From assembly GCA_902521655.1 (NCBI GenBank), contig CABYSM010000008.1, forward strand, positions 1 to 43,795: a DNA stretch of 43,795 bases, given 5' to 3'. The notes below the pieces were generated by a model. It did no database searches, was not told the origin of the DNA, and saw only the letters and a list, made by a program, of their open reading frames with translations. The position numbers were made by a program, and so were the translations under genes. This stretch comes from an uncultured Pelagibacteraceae bacterium. Lineage in GTDB: Bacteria > Pseudomonadota > Alphaproteobacteria > Pelagibacterales > AG-422-B15. This document shows, piece by piece, positions 1 through 11,084 of this stretch. Position 1 is the stretch's first letter. Every line of letters begins with the position of its first letter.

Positions 1-368
1 TAATGGATAATAATGGGCGAAACCAAAAGAGAATTTCAAAACAAGGAGGTAATTACGCAACTCCTGTTTGGTCACCAAGAGGTGATCTTATTGCCTTTAC
101 AAAGTTTTATCAGGGTCAATATTTTATTGGTGTAATGAGAACGGATGGAAGTGGTGAGAGATTACTAACTGAAAATTGGTATCAAGAAGCGCCATCATGG
201 TCATCGAATGGAAGGGTATTGATATTTTATCGTGAAACAAAAGCAAATGACGCGGGAGATGGCCACTCTTCATCTATATGGTCTATTGATCTGACTGGGT
301 TTAATGAGAGAAAACTCATTACGCCGGTTGATGCATCTGACCCATCTTGGTCAAAATTAATACAATAA
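1..368 (+). CDS. tolB: Tol-Pal system beta-propeller protein TolB (C-terminal part, cut by window start)
   Basis: This is the last ~121 residues of TolB, the periplasmic beta-propeller of the Tol-Pal envelope system. TolB binds Pal and helps outer-membrane constriction at division. The frame is open to the left edge (two bases of a split codon precede the first full codon), so the gene starts outside the window. Visible are the repeated propeller signatures [29 protein letters not shown] and DPSWS, and the typical [10 protein letters not shown] stretch. The methionine at base 3 is internal, not a start. pal follows 122 bases downstream on the same strand, the standard tolB-pal order. Identification is firm; only the N-terminal domain is missing. 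Confidence 0.95.
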   Translation, partial: MDNNGRNQKRISKQGGNYATPVWSPRGDLIAFTKFYQGQYFIGVMRTDGSGERLLTENWYQEAPSWSSNGRVLIFYRETKANDAGDGHSSSIWSIDLTGFNERKLITPVDASDPSWSKLIQ

Positions 369-490
369 AAGGAATTTAGCCTGTAAATTAGACATATTTT
401 TAAAGAATAAGTAACAACTTTATCCTAGACTTGTGCAAGTTAAGTTAATAGAGTACTTACGGCTTTGAAATATTACGGGAGTTTATTAAA

Positions 491-1012
491 ATGGTTTTAA
501 CCTTTCAGAATTATACCAGATATTTGGTAATTGTATTATTTGCTTTGTTTTTGGCAGCATGTGAAACTGTGCCAAAAGACTCTGCAACTTCAACTGCATC
601 ATCATCATCAACAACTGCAGCTGTAGAAATATTAGATGGTGTTTATGTTGGGTCAGATACAGTAGAGATGCTAGCGGTCAATGTTCCAGATAGAATATTT
701 TTTGCTTACGATAGCTATTCACTTACTAAAGCCGCTCAAGATACATTAGAAAAACAAGCTAAATGGTTAAAAGCAAATGGATCAGCTACAATAGCGATTG
801 AAGGCCATGCTGATGAAAGAGGAACTAGGGAATATAACTTAGCACTTGGAGATCGAAGAGCTAACGCAGCTAAAGACTATTTGATGACACAAGGCATTAG
901 TTCAAGTAGGGTTACCACTATCAGTTTTGGTAAGGAAAGACCTGTGAATAGTGGCTCAAATAAAAAAGCCTGGGCACAAAATAGAAGATCAGTTACTGTA
1001 AGAACGAATTAA
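491..1012 (+). CDS. pal: Peptidoglycan-associated lipoprotein Pal
   Basis: 173-residue outer-membrane lipoprotein that anchors the outer membrane to peptidoglycan and partners TolB. A hydrophobic signal segment (about residues 11-22) ends in the lipobox LAAC, giving lipid-modified Cys24. A Ser/Thr/Ala-rich linker follows, then an OmpA-like peptidoglycan-binding domain (about residues 65-172) with the GHADERGT motif and the NLALGDRRANA helix. The length is normal for Pal. A GGGAG ribosome-binding site lies about 10 bases before the ATG. The 122-base gap from tolB probably carries its own promoter; I saw only an imperfect palindrome there (429-440). Confidence 0.96.
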   Translation: MVLTFQNYTRYLVIVLFALFLAACETVPKDSATSTASSSSTTAAVEILDGVYVGSDTVEMLAVNVPDRIFFAYDSYSLTKAAQDTLEKQAKWLKANGSATIAIEGHADERGTREYNLALGDRRANAAKDYLMTQGISSSRVTTISFGKERPVNSGSNKKAWAQNRRSVTVRTN

Positions 1013-1085
1013 ATAGATATTTAATTATTCACGCCTTTATTTAGACAAAAGATAAGTCTAGGCTTATAAAAAAATATTTATTTTT

Positions 1086-2123
1086 ATGATCAATAAACTG
1101 TATCTTTATTGTTTTGCTACCTTGATAGTCCTTTCAGCATTTAATACAATTCTCTATGCTGAAGAAATTCCATTAGATAAACTTCTTGAAAAGTTAGAAA
1201 CTATCGAAAGTAGAATAAAGGTTCTTGAAAAGGCAACTTTTAGCAATACAACTTCTGGCCAATCAAATAATTTAAGCCTTGACGATTATCAATCAATTAT
1301 TGCAAAACAATCAATCCAGATAGCTGAGCTTCAGAATGAAATTCAATCTTTAACAGCTCAAATTGAAGAAATGATTTTTACGATGCAATCTACAGTCAAC
1401 AACTTTAATACGTTTAAAGAAGATGCAGAATTCAGATTTACTGACTTGAATACTAAAGCTGAGAATATAGAAAAAGTTCAAAACAACTCTAAAACTCAGA
1501 CTTTAAGTGTTATGCAAAGTGAAATGTTTACTGCTAATGAAGAGGAGTTAGATTTAGAGCCAAAATCGCTTGGAACTATAAATATGACGAGTTTACCTGT
1601 AGAAGAAAACTCACCTTTTGAAGTAAAGATTGATAATGATGCAGAGGAGCAACAAATTATCAATACAATATCTCAAGACAATATTGTATCCCTTGGTGAA
1701 CAAAAAATACCTTTATCAATATTGCCAGAAAGTGATGAAGGAAGTCAGTATGAATATGCTATTAATTTACTTAAACAAGGTGACTATGAAACAGCAGAAA
1801 AGGCGTTTACAGAGTTTATTTCTATTGGAGATGATAAAAATTATTTAAGTAATTCTCATTTTTGGCTAGCTGAGACTTATTATGTCAGAGAAAATTATAA
1901 AGATGCTGCTAAGAATTATTTGAGTCTATATCAAACGTTTCCAAATGCAAATAAAGCACCCGATGCTCTATTGAAGCTCGGAATTTCATTAGTGAACATG
2001 CAACAAAAGGAACAGGGATGTATGACATTTATACAACTGCAAGAGTCATACCCTGAAGCTAATCCCTCAATCATTGATAGAAGTAACCTAGAATTAAAAA
2101 GAAATGGTTGTGAAATTAGTTAA
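1086..2123 (+). CDS. cpoB: Cell division coordinator CpoB / YbgF, Tol-Pal associated
   Basis: 345-residue periplasmic protein of the Tol-Pal cluster. In E. coli CpoB links Tol-Pal to the peptidoglycan synthase PBP1B during division. The N-terminus is a Sec signal peptide (hydrophobic residues ~5-23, cleavage probably after ILYA). A long Leu/Glu/Lys coiled coil follows (about 28-130), then a low-complexity acidic linker, then C-terminal TPR repeats (about 220-335, with AINLLKQGDYETAEKAF, HFWLAETYY and DALLKLG). The order pal-cpoB supports the call. The 3' end overlaps the tilS start by 20 bases. The linker is longer than in E. coli YbgF. Confidence 0.9.
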   Translation: MINKLYLYCFATLIVLSAFNTILYAEEIPLDKLLEKLETIESRIKVLEKATFSNTTSGQSNNLSLDDYQSIIAKQSIQIAELQNEIQSLTAQIEEMIFTMQSTVNNFNTFKEDAEFRFTDLNTKAENIEKVQNNSKTQTLSVMQSEMFTANEEELDLEPKSLGTINMTSLPVEENSPFEVKIDNDAEEQQIINTISQDNIVSLGEQKIPLSILPESDEGSQYEYAINLLKQGDYETAEKAFTEFISIGDDKNYLSNSHFWLAETYYVRENYKDAAKNYLSLYQTFPNANKAPDALLKLGISLVNMQQKEQGCMTFIQLQESYPEANPSIIDRSNLELKRNGCEIS

Positions 2124-3195
2124 GCCAATCAATTATAAAAACATAGAGAAGATCACTGATGCAGATTTTGAAAAACAACTCAAACTTCTTGGCGTAAATT
2201 CAAAATTTATCGTCGCTCTTTCTGGTGGGCCGGATAGTTTAGCACTGTTATACCTGGCTAAAAATTTTGCTAAGAAAAATAATTTAAAATTTACAGCTGT
2301 TTCAATCGATCATAACTTACGTGAAGATTCATCTAAAGAAATTGAATGGATAATGAAGCTCATGAAAAAAGAAAAAGTAAGCTTTGTAACAAAAAAAGTT
2401 AAAAAAAAAATAAGCAGTTCTAATACACTTTCAACAGCTAGAAAACATCGATATGAATTATTAGCGGACGTTTGTAAAAAAAATAAATTTAAATATTTAT
2501 TAACTGCTCATCATTTAGATGACGAAATTGAAACATTTTTGATGAGGTTAATTAGAGGGAGTGGAATAAAAGGTTTATCATCTTTAAAGCCTGTTTCTAA
2601 ACATAAAGGAGGTGAGATTAATATTATTAGACCTTTATTGAAATATTCAAAAAAATGTCTGATTAAGTATCTAGCAAAAATCAAGCAATCTTATCTTTAT
2701 GATAACACTAATCAAAATATGAAGTATGACAGATCTCGTATCAGAGGTATTGCTGAAAATTTAATTAATGAAGGGTTAGACAAGAAAAGAATTTTAGAAG
2801 TTATACAAAATTTAAAAAAAGCAGACGAAGCAATCATTGTATTAGTTAATAATTGTTTAAAGAAATGTGTATCACTTGGAGGAAATAGTACTTTAAAGGT
2901 AAAAACTAAAATATTCAAAAAGGCACCGGTTGAGATACAATACCGTATTATCAATAAATTATGTCGCCTTGTAGGCAACAAGGACAAAGTACCTAGATCG
3001 AAGTCACTGCAAAGCCTTATTGATAAAATCAATACCGGGAATTTTAGAAGTCATACTTTAAATGGGTGCATATTTGTTGCTAAAAGTGATGAAATTTTAA
3101 TATCAAAAGAGAAAAGAAGAAGTCGATTTTTAGGTCAAAATTTCAAAGTTATTCTTGCAAATAAGGATTGGCCAAAATTAATAGAGCATTATTAG
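2104..3195 (+). CDS. tilS: tRNA(Ile)-lysidine synthase TilS
   Basis: 363-residue cytoplasmic enzyme that attaches lysine to C34 of the CAU-anticodon tRNA-Ile, using ATP, so that it reads AUA. The PP-loop ATP pyrophosphatase motif SGGPDS is at residues 40-45, followed by SIDHNLR and the TAHHLDDEIETFLMRL stretch typical of TilS. The C-terminal domain is short and divergent, as in many alphaproteobacterial TilS proteins. The start overlaps cpoB by 20 bases, suggesting translational coupling; a later start is possible because the first ~20 residues are poorly conserved. ftsH follows after 97 bases, the usual tilS-ftsH order. Confidence 0.93.
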   Translation: MVVKLVKPINYKNIEKITDADFEKQLKLLGVNSKFIVALSGGPDSLALLYLAKNFAKKNNLKFTAVSIDHNLREDSSKEIEWIMKLMKKEKVSFVTKKVKKKISSSNTLSTARKHRYELLADVCKKNKFKYLLTAHHLDDEIETFLMRLIRGSGIKGLSSLKPVSKHKGGEINIIRPLLKYSKKCLIKYLAKIKQSYLYDNTNQNMKYDRSRIRGIAENLINEGLDKKRILEVIQNLKKADEAIIVLVNNCLKKCVSLGGNSTLKVKTKIFKKAPVEIQYRIINKLCRLVGNKDKVPRSKSLQSLIDKINTGNFRSHTLNGCIFVAKSDEILISKEKRRSRFLGQNFKVILANKDWPKLIEHY

Positions 3196-3292
3196 TGTTA
3201 AACAATTGAAATATATTGTTAAAATTTATACCTTTCTTTTCTTGCATGACGTAAAATAGTAATTATTTAATAACTATAACAAATTTATAAGA

Positions 3293-5203
3293 ATGAATTT
3301 CAGAAACATTACATTGTGGGTATTTATCGCCCTTATCGTCTTTGGTTTATTTAATCTCTTTAGTAACACCAGTGGTGAAAGAAATATAATAGACCTTACA
3401 TATTCTCAATTCCTTGATGAAGTTGAGGCTGGATCAGTCAAAGATGTGGTTATAAGAGGAAGTAATATTAACGGTGCATTTGATGACGGCCGGTCATTCA
3501 AGACCTATGCCGCAAATGACCCTACGCTTGTGGACAGGTTAAATGATAGAGGTGTAAATATTTCTGCTGCCCCTCTTGACGACGGTTACCCTTCACTTCT
3601 GGGAGTACTTATTTCATGGTTCCCTATGTTATTGCTTATAGGCGTATGGATATTCTTTATGAGGCAAATGCAAGGTGGTAGAGGTGGAGCAATGGGTTTT
3701 GGGAGATCTAAAGCAAAACTTTTAACTGAGAATAAAAATAAAGTAACTTTTAATGACGTAGCGGGAATTGACGAAGCAAAGGAAGAGCTTGTTGAGATTG
3801 TTGACTTCCTTAAAGACCCAAGAAAATTTCAAAAACTTGGTGGAAGAATTCCAAAAGGTGCGTTATTAATCGGACCTCCAGGAACAGGAAAAACGCTCTT
3901 AGCAAGAGCCGTTGCAGGCGAAGCTGGAGTTCCATTTTTTACGATTTCAGGTTCTGACTTTGTAGAAATGTTTGTTGGTGTGGGCGCTTCAAGAGTTCGA
4001 GACATGTTTGAGCAAGGAAGAAGAAATTCTCCGTGCATAATATTTATTGATGAGATTGATGCCGTTGGTAGAAGTCGTGGAGCAGGTCTTGGTGGCGGTA
4101 ATGATGAGAGAGAGCAAACGTTGAACCAAATCCTCGTTGAAATGGATGGTTTTGACACGCAAGAAGGCATTATTTTGGTTGCTGCAACAAACAGACCTGA
4201 TGTACTAGACCCTGCCTTACTCAGACCAGGTAGGTTTGATCGACAAGTAGTGGTTCCAAATCCCGATATTATGGGCAGGGAAGCAATTCTAAAAGTTCAT
4301 ATAAAAAAAATCTCTGTCGCTCCAGATGTAGATATCAGAACAATAGCTAGAGGCACTCCTGGATTCTCTGGTGCCGACCTTGCTAACATTGTCAATGAGT
4401 CTGCTTTGCTCGCGGCAAGAAAAAATAAGAAGATTGTAACGATGGTAGATTTTGAAGAAGCTAAAGATAAAGTGATGATGGGTTCAGAGAGAAGATCGCT
4501 TGTTATGAGTCAGGATGAAAAAGAATTGACAGCTTACCACGAAGGTGGCCACGCTATTGTTGCTATAAATCAACCAGCTTCTGATCCAATTCACAAGGCA
4601 ACAATAATACCACGCGGCAGAGCCCTTGGAATGGTGATGAGATTGCCTGAAAGAGATCAATTGTCAATGGCAAGAGAAAAAATGCTTGCTGATATAACCG
4701 TTGCCATGGGAGGAAGAGTTGCAGAAGAAATAATCTTTGGTGATGACAAGGTAACATCCGGTGCATCTTCTGATATTGAAATGGCAACTAAGATGGCAAG
4801 AAATATGGTCACTAAATATGGAATGAGTGAAAAATTAGGACCGCTTCAGTATAGTGAAAACGAAGAAGAGGTTTTTTTAGGTAGGTCCGTTCAAAAACAT
4901 CAAAATGTATCAGAAGATACAGCAAGGTTAATCGATTCTGAAATTAGAATAATTGTTGATACTTGTTATGATCTTGCAAGAAAGATTCTCACTGATAAAA
5001 TAAACGATCTCCATGCTCTTGCTAAAGGCTTGATAGAATACGAAACTTTGAATGGAGATGAAATATTGTCACTTCTTAAAGATGGAAAAATTGATAGACC
5101 GAACCCTGAAGAAGAAATAAATAATGCTGGTCCATCTGTACCTAAAAGTGGCAAGCCTTCAACTGTTGTTCCTGGATTCAAGCCTAAACCTCAGACTAGT
5201 TAA
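3293..5203 (+). CDS. ftsH: ATP-dependent zinc metalloprotease FtsH
   Basis: 636-residue membrane-anchored AAA+ protease that degrades short-lived and misassembled membrane and cytosolic proteins, RpoH among them in known systems. Two membrane helices (about residues 6-24 and 100-123) flank a periplasmic domain. The AAA domain carries Walker A GPPGTGKT (~194-201), Walker [13 protein letters not shown] and the second region of homology [19 protein letters not shown]. The zinc-protease motif HEGGH is at 416-420, with the downstream acidic metal ligand in the SDIEMAT region. Length is normal. Alphaproteobacterial ftsH is often under heat-shock control; I found no convincing sigma-32 promoter in the 97-base leader. 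Confidence 0.98.
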   Translation: MNFRNITLWVFIALIVFGLFNLFSNTSGERNIIDLTYSQFLDEVEAGSVKDVVIRGSNINGAFDDGRSFKTYAANDPTLVDRLNDRGVNISAAPLDDGYPSLLGVLISWFPMLLLIGVWIFFMRQMQGGRGGAMGFGRSKAKLLTENKNKVTFNDVAGIDEAKEELVEIVDFLKDPRKFQKLGGRIPKGALLIGPPGTGKTLLARAVAGEAGVPFFTISGSDFVEMFVGVGASRVRDMFEQGRRNSPCIIFIDEIDAVGRSRGAGLGGGNDEREQTLNQILVEMDGFDTQEGIILVAATNRPDVLDPALLRPGRFDRQVVVPNPDIMGREAILKVHIKKISVAPDVDIRTIARGTPGFSGADLANIVNESALLAARKNKKIVTMVDFEEAKDKVMMGSERRSLVMSQDEKELTAYHEGGHAIVAINQPASDPIHKATIIPRGRALGMVMRLPERDQLSMAREKMLADITVAMGGRVAEEIIFGDDKVTSGASSDIEMATKMARNMVTKYGMSEKLGPLQYSENEEEVFLGRSVQKHQNVSEDTARLIDSEIRIIVDTCYDLARKILTDKINDLHALAKGLIEYETLNGDEILSLLKDGKIDRPNPEEEINNAGPSVPKSGKPSTVVPGFKPKPQTS

Positions 5204-5215
5204 GTTGAAATAAAT

Positions 5216-6271
5216 ATGACTGCTGTGCGTAAACTTGTTAAGTATTACGTCAGACCAATACTAAATAACAGTAAAAATAAAGACTCCCTTTGCCTTGGAT
5301 CATCTAGACTTTATTTTGATAAAATTGAATTAATTACAAGAAATGGAAAAGATATATCGTCAAAATATCTTCACTTAAAGGAGATTACCGGACTACCTAG
5401 GGACATTAGTAAGACCATTAAAATTCAATTAAAAAAAATAACAAAGACTAGAAAGAAAATTAAAAGCATAAATTTTAATAAACCCTCAATAATGGGAATT
5501 TTAAATGTTACTCCAGATAGCTTTTCAGATGGAGGAAAATTTTTATCCATTGATAATGCGTATGCCCAATATCAAAAGTTAAAGAAAGAGGGCGCAGTCA
5601 TAGTTGACATTGGTGGAGAGTCCACACGACCTGGATCAAAGACAGTTCCAATTCAAAAAGAGATTCAAAGAATAATGCCTGTTATTGATTTAATTAAAAG
5701 TAAGTCAAAAAGTTCTTTAATTTCTGTTGATACAAGAAAATCTGCCGTAATGAAAGCTGTAATGAAGTATAATATTGATTTTATTAATGATGTATCGGGA
5801 TTAAGGTATGATAATAAAGTTACAGATTTTTTAAGTAATTCTAAAATTCCTTTTGTTATAATGCATTCAATTTCTAATCCTGCAAAAATGCAAAATTCAA
5901 TTAAATATAAAGATGTTTTGCTTGATGTTTATGATTTTCTAGAAAATCAAATAAGAAAATGTAAATTAAAAGGCATATCTGAAAATAAAATTATAATCGA
6001 TCCAGGTATTGGCTTTGGTAAGACTTTGAAACAAAATTTGACACTTATTAAAAAGATTAGTTTACTTCATTCACTTGGCTTACCTGTAATGTTAGGTAGT
6101 TCGAGAAAAAGTTTTATTGGAAAGATACAAAAAAATGAATTATACGAAGATCGTGCAGGGGGATCGATAGCTTCTGTCTTATACGGCTTGTCGCAAGGTG
6201 TGCAATTATTTCGAGTACATGACGTATATGAGACGAATCAAGCAATAAAAGTCTATTCGAAATTAATATGA
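5216..6271 (+). CDS. folP: Dihydropteroate synthase FolP with ~90-residue N-terminal extension
   Basis: 351-residue enzyme condensing p-aminobenzoate with 6-hydroxymethyl-dihydropterin pyrophosphate to give dihydropteroate in folate synthesis. The TIM-barrel begins near residue 90 with MGILNVTPDSFSDGG (from ~93), then DIGGESTRPGS (~133), SVDTRKS, FINDVSG, IIDPGIGFGKT and GSSRKSFIG, all DHPS landmarks. A lysine-rich N-terminal ~90 residues precede the usual enzyme start and contain no motif I recognise. The gene lies 12 bases after ftsH and overlaps glmM by four bases (ATGA), so ftsH-folP-glmM looks like one operon. The catalytic assignment is secure; the extension's role is unknown. Confidence 0.95.
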   Translation: MTAVRKLVKYYVRPILNNSKNKDSLCLGSSRLYFDKIELITRNGKDISSKYLHLKEITGLPRDISKTIKIQLKKITKTRKKIKSINFNKPSIMGILNVTPDSFSDGGKFLSIDNAYAQYQKLKKEGAVIVDIGGESTRPGSKTVPIQKEIQRIMPVIDLIKSKSKSSLISVDTRKSAVMKAVMKYNIDFINDVSGLRYDNKVTDFLSNSKIPFVIMHSISNPAKMQNSIKYKDVLLDVYDFLENQIRKCKLKGISENKIIIDPGIGFGKTLKQNLTLIKKISLLHSLGLPVMLGSSRKSFIGKIQKNELYEDRAGGSIASVLYGLSQGVQLFRVHDVYETNQAIKVYSKLI

Positions 6272-7602
6272 AAAAGAAATATTTTGGAACAGATGGAATT
6301 AGAGCAAGCTCTAATAGCAATAAATTAAATGGACCTTCCCTAATAAATCTAGGAATGGCACTAGGGAAATTTTTTACTAAAGGAAACCACAGGCATAAGG
6401 TTGTAATTGGAAAAGATACCAGACTTTCTGGTTATATGATTGAACAAGCTCTAACATCTGGCCTGCTTTCAATGGGCATGGACGTTTTCTTATTTGGCCC
6501 GATCCCAACTCCTGCGGTCTCAATGTTAACAAAGTCAATGCGAGCTGATCTTGGAATTATGATTACTGCATCTCATAATCAGTATCAAGATAATGGTTTA
6601 AAAATATTCGATAGACTTGGCAACAAGCTCTCTGATGAGACAGAACTAGAGATAGAAAGCCTGATGGAAAGTAAACTTGAAGAATCACTAGCTAAGCCTG
6701 AAAATATAGGGAGAGCTCAAAGATTAGAAGACGCAAATGGCAGATACATAGAATATTTAAAAAATACTTTTCCAAAGACCCAGCGCCTTGATGGATTAAA
6801 AATTGTTGTTGATTGTGCCAATGGTGCTTCATATATATCAGCTCCTCTAATTTTGTGGGAGTTAGGAGCAGAGGTCATTCAAATTGGAACTCAACCAAAT
6901 GGAATAAATATCAATGACAAGTGCGGTTCAACTAATACAGATTTATTGGCAAAAACTGTATTAGAAGAAAATGCTGATATAGGAATTGCATTAGACGGAG
7001 ATGGTGACCGCTTAGCAATAGTTGATGAAAAAGGAAATGTTATTAATGGTGACCAAATCCTTGCGTTGCTAGCATTATATTTGAGCAAAAAAAAATTACT
7101 CCAAAAAAATAAAGTTGTTGGAACATCAATGGCCAATATAGGGTTAGAAAACCTACTCAATGAAAATAATATTGAATTAGTTAGAGCAAATGTTGGCGAT
7201 AGGTATGTTAAAGAAAAAATGATACATGAAAGTCTAAATTTAGGTGGAGAGCAATCAGGCCATATTATCATGAGGGATTATACGTCCTCTGGTGATGGAA
7301 TCATTGTTGCCCTACAAGTACTTGCAATTATTATGAAAAAAGAAAAACAGGCTAGTGAAATTCTTAATTTATTTACTCCACATCCTCAAAACCTCGTTAA
7401 TTTTAAAGTTAAAACTAAGAATATGTTGGAAAGTGATGAAACCAAGAATTTTATTAAAAAGTGTGAGGAAGAAGTTGCAGGTGAAGGTAGAATCGTTGTT
7501 AGAATGTCTGGCACTGAACCACTTTTGAGAGTTATGATAGAGTGTAAAAGTCAGAGTAAAATTGATGAATTAACTGAAAACGTTACAAAATATTTTTCTT
7601 AA
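6268..7602 (+). CDS. glmM: Phosphoglucosamine mutase GlmM
   Basis: 444-residue enzyme converting glucosamine-6-phosphate to glucosamine-1-phosphate on the way to UDP-GlcNAc for peptidoglycan and LPS. The N-terminal KYFGTDGIR motif, the phospho-serine loop TASHNQ (Ser102), the metal loop DGDGDR (Asp243, 245, 247), the sugar-binding GGEQSGH and the C-terminal phosphate-binding RMSGTEPLLR are all present in order. Length is typical. The start overlaps the folP stop by four bases (ATGA), which implies coupled translation. purA follows after 15 bases. Confidence 0.97.
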   Translation: MKKKYFGTDGIRASSNSNKLNGPSLINLGMALGKFFTKGNHRHKVVIGKDTRLSGYMIEQALTSGLLSMGMDVFLFGPIPTPAVSMLTKSMRADLGIMITASHNQYQDNGLKIFDRLGNKLSDETELEIESLMESKLEESLAKPENIGRAQRLEDANGRYIEYLKNTFPKTQRLDGLKIVVDCANGASYISAPLILWELGAEVIQIGTQPNGININDKCGSTNTDLLAKTVLEENADIGIALDGDGDRLAIVDEKGNVINGDQILALLALYLSKKKLLQKNKVVGTSMANIGLENLLNENNIELVRANVGDRYVKEKMIHESLNLGGEQSGHIIMRDYTSSGDGIIVALQVLAIIMKKEKQASEILNLFTPHPQNLVNFKVKTKNMLESDETKNFIKKCEEEVAGEGRIVVRMSGTEPLLRVMIECKSQSKIDELTENVTKYFS

Positions 7603-7614
7603 TATTTAGGATAA

Positions 7615-9788
<2,174 letters not shown>

Positions 9789-9825
9789 ATATTAGATATG
9801 GTACTTATATGCTTATTTTCAATGC

Positions 9826-10797
9826 TCAGCTTTTAATAGAATTTATTAAATTGCTCAAGTAATCTGGGATAACTGACTGAAATAATTGAATTTTTTCTTT
9901 CTGAGGATGAACAAAGCCAAGACTCTTGGCATGCAAAGCTTGCCCTGGCAGTGCATTAATTGCAGAAATTGCACTATCTGATAATTGTTTCAGTTTACTT
10001 TGAGGGGATCTTCCATAGGTCTTATCTCCTATGAGAGGATGACCCTTGTCAGTCATATGAACTCTAATTTGATGAGTCCTGCCAGTATGAAGCTTACATT
10101 CAATTACACTTGCAATTGTATTACCTTTACTGTTTTTTAAGTTTTCAATGGTTTTATAATTCGTTATTGCTTCTTTACCCTTTATCTTAGAGCTCATCAT
10201 TTTTGTTCTATTTTTATTACTTCTTGAGATTAAAGAAGATATTTTTCCACTTGCAGGTTTTATTGATCCCCAGCAGACAGCCATGTATTCTCTTCTAATG
10301 GAATGATCAGCAAATTGAAGTGAAAGGTGTTGGTGACTAAAGTCATTTTTAGCTACAACAACGAGTCCACTTGTATCTTTATCTATTCTGTGAACTATCC
10401 CAGGTCTTTGGGAGTCTCCTACAAATTTTAAACTATTTCCACAATGGTTGATTAAAGCATTTACAATGGTACCTGATTTGTTACCAGCACCCGGATGCAT
10501 TACGATGCCAGCAGGTTTATCAATTACTATTAAATCTTCATCTTCGTAAACAACATTAAGGTCAATTTTTTCACTTTTTAAAGAAGTTTTATTTTTAATT
10601 TCTTCTGTAACTTTAATTTTATCTTTAAGAGAAATTTTATAGTCAGGATCTTCCCATTTGCCATTCACTAGTACCATTTTATTATTTATTAAAAGCTTAA
10701 TTTTTGATCGACTCAGATGAGTCAGTTCTAATGAAATGTATTTATCAAGTCTTAACCCGTTATACTTGATATTATTGACTTTATATTCATAGATCAT
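9826..10797 (-). CDS. rluD: Ribosomal large-subunit pseudouridine synthase, RluD family
   Basis: 323-residue RNA-modifying enzyme of the RluA/RluD family; RluD makes pseudouridines in helix 69 of 23S rRNA. An N-terminal S4 RNA-binding domain (about residues 14-65, RLDKYISLELTHLSRSKIK) precedes the catalytic domain. The signature HRIDKDTSGLVVVAK holds the catalytic aspartate, Asp139. LHTGRTHQIRVHM and GHPLIGDKTYG are also typical. The context, just upstream of rpoH, favours RluD over RluA or RluC. Only 14 bases separate its start from the divergent small gene at 10812, so the promoter regions must overlap coding sequence. Confidence 0.9.
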   Translation of the reverse strand: MIYEYKVNNIKYNGLRLDKYISLELTHLSRSKIKLLINNKMVLVNGKWEDPDYKISLKDKIKVTEEIKNKTSLKSEKIDLNVVYEDEDLIVIDKPAGIVMHPGAGNKSGTIVNALINHCGNSLKFVGDSQRPGIVHRIDKDTSGLVVVAKNDFSHQHLSLQFADHSIRREYMAVCWGSIKPASGKISSLISRSNKNRTKMMSSKIKGKEAITNYKTIENLKNSKGNTIASVIECKLHTGRTHQIRVHMTDKGHPLIGDKTYGRSPQSKLKQLSDSAISAINALPGQALHAKSLGFVHPQKEKIQLFQSVIPDYLSNLINSIKS

Positions 10798-10811
10798 TAA
10801 TAGTATTTTAA

Positions 10812-11084
10812 ATGAACCAGAGAATATTACTATTCATAGTTATTTTTTTAGGATTTTTAATTATTGTTGGCACAACCGTGGTAATCACAACAGTTATTGA
10901 AAGATCAAGAAATGTAGATTTTTTCGAAAATACTACTGATACTGAATTTCATAGTACATGTGGAACATCAGGTATCGAAGATGTTATTAAACTCGAAGAT
11001 CAAAAGATATTGCTTAAATGTTTTGATGGTCCGGTATACATTTATGACTCTAAGAAAAATCAAATTATTACTGAAATTAATTAA
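10812..11084 (+). CDS. Small single-pass membrane protein, unknown function (DUF6476-like by context)
   Basis: 90-residue protein with one strongly hydrophobic N-terminal helix (about residues 4-29) followed by a short mixed region containing a pair of cysteines (CGTSG and LLKCFDG). I recognise no catalytic motif. Small membrane proteins divergent from rluD-rpoH are common in Alphaproteobacteria, and this position suggests that family, but the assignment rests on position and topology only. The C-terminal part after the helix is probably periplasmic, where the two cysteines could form a disulfide. It ends convergently with the GMC gene, sharing TTAA at 11081-11084. Confidence 0.65.
   Translation: MNQRILLFIVIFLGFLIIVGTTVVITTVIERSRNVDFFENTTDTEFHSTCGTSGIEDVIKLEDQKILLKCFDGPVYIYDSKKNQIITEIN

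Noticed and set aside
429-440. Imperfectly spaced palindrome ACTTG-TG-CAAGT between tolB and pal
   Set aside because: Ten paired bases in one short gap are not enough to call an operator without other copies.
1040-1060. Short hairpin after pal (TAGAC and GTCTA)
   Set aside because: Only a five-base stem with a long loop and no T-run; too weak for a terminator.
1630-1848. 72-residue open frame within cpoB in another frame
   Set aside because: No signal, motif or ribosome-binding site; overlaps the conserved TPR region of cpoB.
3202-3221. Inverted repeat AACAAT/ATTGTT after tilS
   Set aside because: AT-only six-base stem without a T-tract; expected by chance at this base composition.
3242-3270. 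Possible heat-shock or sigma-70 promoter before ftsH (CTTGCAT followed by ATTTAA)
   Set aside because: The -10 part is poor and similar AT-rich matches occur in most gaps here; not reported as a feature.
3829-4170. Open frame on the minus strand inside ftsH
   Set aside because: It is a shadow of a strongly conserved gene; the same holds for minus-strand frames within glmM (6891-7271), proX (13801-14043) and the EamA gene (13015-13338).
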